A stretch of 44,949 nucleotides of DNA from Chitinophagaceae bacterium (GTDB lineage: Bacteria; Bacteroidota; Bacteroidia; Chitinophagales; Chitinophagaceae): positions 1 through 44,949 of the forward strand of contig CANJJU010000004.1 in assembly GCA_947474815.1 (NCBI GenBank). Direction: 5' to 3'. Under the pieces are notes generated by a model. It ran no database searches. It had not been told where the DNA came from and saw nothing but the letters and a program-made list of their open reading frames with translations. The position numbers and the translations under genes were made by a program. This document shows positions 44,665 to 44,949 of the stretch, in pieces; positions within the stretch are counted from its first letter, which is position 1, and each line of letters starts with the position of its first letter.

Positions 44665-44949
44665 TTAATAACTCCGTTTCTGATTTGAAAATTTATTAAA
44701 ATCTTTCTTTGCCTTTGGTTTAAAACGATTTTGAGTGTTTCCTTGTTTCTTCTGAAGAGAAGGGGGCTTAGGGTTTCTGCTTAATAAACCAGAAAGATCA
44801 ACATGATATGGATGGTGAATATCTTTAGGTATTTCCTTTCCAATCAGTTTTTGAATATCTTTTAAATAAGCAAGTTCTTCGCTTTCACAAAAAGAAAGCG
44901 CTGTACCGCTTAACCCTGCTCTACCAGTACGACCAATTCTGTGAACATA
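44665..44949 (-). CDS. DEAD-box RNA helicase, C-terminal part (runs off the window)
   Basis: The last 94 codons of a gene entering from the right edge. Helicase motif VI YVHRIGRTGRAG opens the fragment, followed by GTALSFCESEELAYLKDIQKLIG and IPKDIHHPYHVDLSG. It ends in a basic, Gln/Lys/Asn-rich tail (KKQGNTQNRFKPKAKKDFN) typical of RhlE-type cold-adapted RNA helicases. The start and helicase motifs I-V lie outside the window. It ends 47 nt before asnS on the same strand. Confidence 0.88.
   Translation of the reverse strand, partial: YVHRIGRTGRAGLSGTALSFCESEELAYLKDIQKLIGKEIPKDIHHPYHVDLSGLLSRNPKPPSLQKKQGNTQNRFKPKAKKDFNKFSNQKRSY

Overview
The window is an AT-rich (by eye clearly below 40% G+C), densely packed chromosomal segment of a Bacteroidota bacterium, most likely a member of the Chitinophagales/Chitinophagaceae. 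Three things support this. Promoters follow the Bacteroidota pattern TTG-N17-23-TAnnTTTG and no Shine-Dalgarno sequences are visible. Several encoded families are typical of this phylum (DUF2480, DUF6370, DUF5106-type TlpA proteins, tandem rhomboids, bacterial GH3 proteins). Kdo/LPS genes show a Gram-negative envelope. No insertion sequence, prophage or CRISPR array is visible.

Layout. 0.1-3.5 kb (minus): parvulin-type chaperone and TlpA-like thioredoxin protein. 3.6-7.8 kb (plus): rlmD, an active and a catalytically dead rhomboid, and a membrane-anchored EEP phosphodiesterase. 7.9-11.7 kb: cysS, fRMsr/recX (minus) and dnaN with a clear terminator. 11.8-15.8 kb: envelope sugar genes kdsB (plus) and the minus-strand operon kdsD-manC-methionine aminotransferase. 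15.8-18.4 kb: a divergent region with about 10-bp phased A/T tracts, then recQ. 18.4-20.2 kb: tRNA-Phe with terminator, followed by small poorly characterised, mostly secreted proteins. 20.3-25.7 kb: metF, lptB, a GH3-family protein, a FabG-like reductase, carbonic anhydrase and a DUF985 cupin. 25.8-29.0 kb: the most unusual locus, a SET-domain protein, a Ddl-like ATP-grasp ligase and an ATP-grasp+SET fusion in one apparent operon. 29.0-33.3 kb: zinc-finger protein, short SSB, cupin, mnmG, two parS sites, ybeY, feoA. 33.5-38.8 kb: two exported proteins of unknown function, nadD, chromate transporter, DUF3089 hydrolase, nadA. 38.8-39.3 kb: a roughly 500-bp AT-rich gene-free region with four near-consensus DnaA boxes in about 100 bp. 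39.3-44.9 kb: ppiD, DUF2480, corA, asnS and the C-terminal end of a DEAD-box helicase.

Two themes stand out. First, two near-perfect parS centromere sites beside mnmG, a DnaA-box cluster 6.7 kb away, and dnaN in the same window together suggest that this segment is close to the chromosomal replication origin. Second, the SET/ATP-grasp operon looks like a peptide- or protein-modifying system (amide ligation plus lysine/amine methylation) whose substrate and product I cannot name; it is the best candidate here for an undescribed system.
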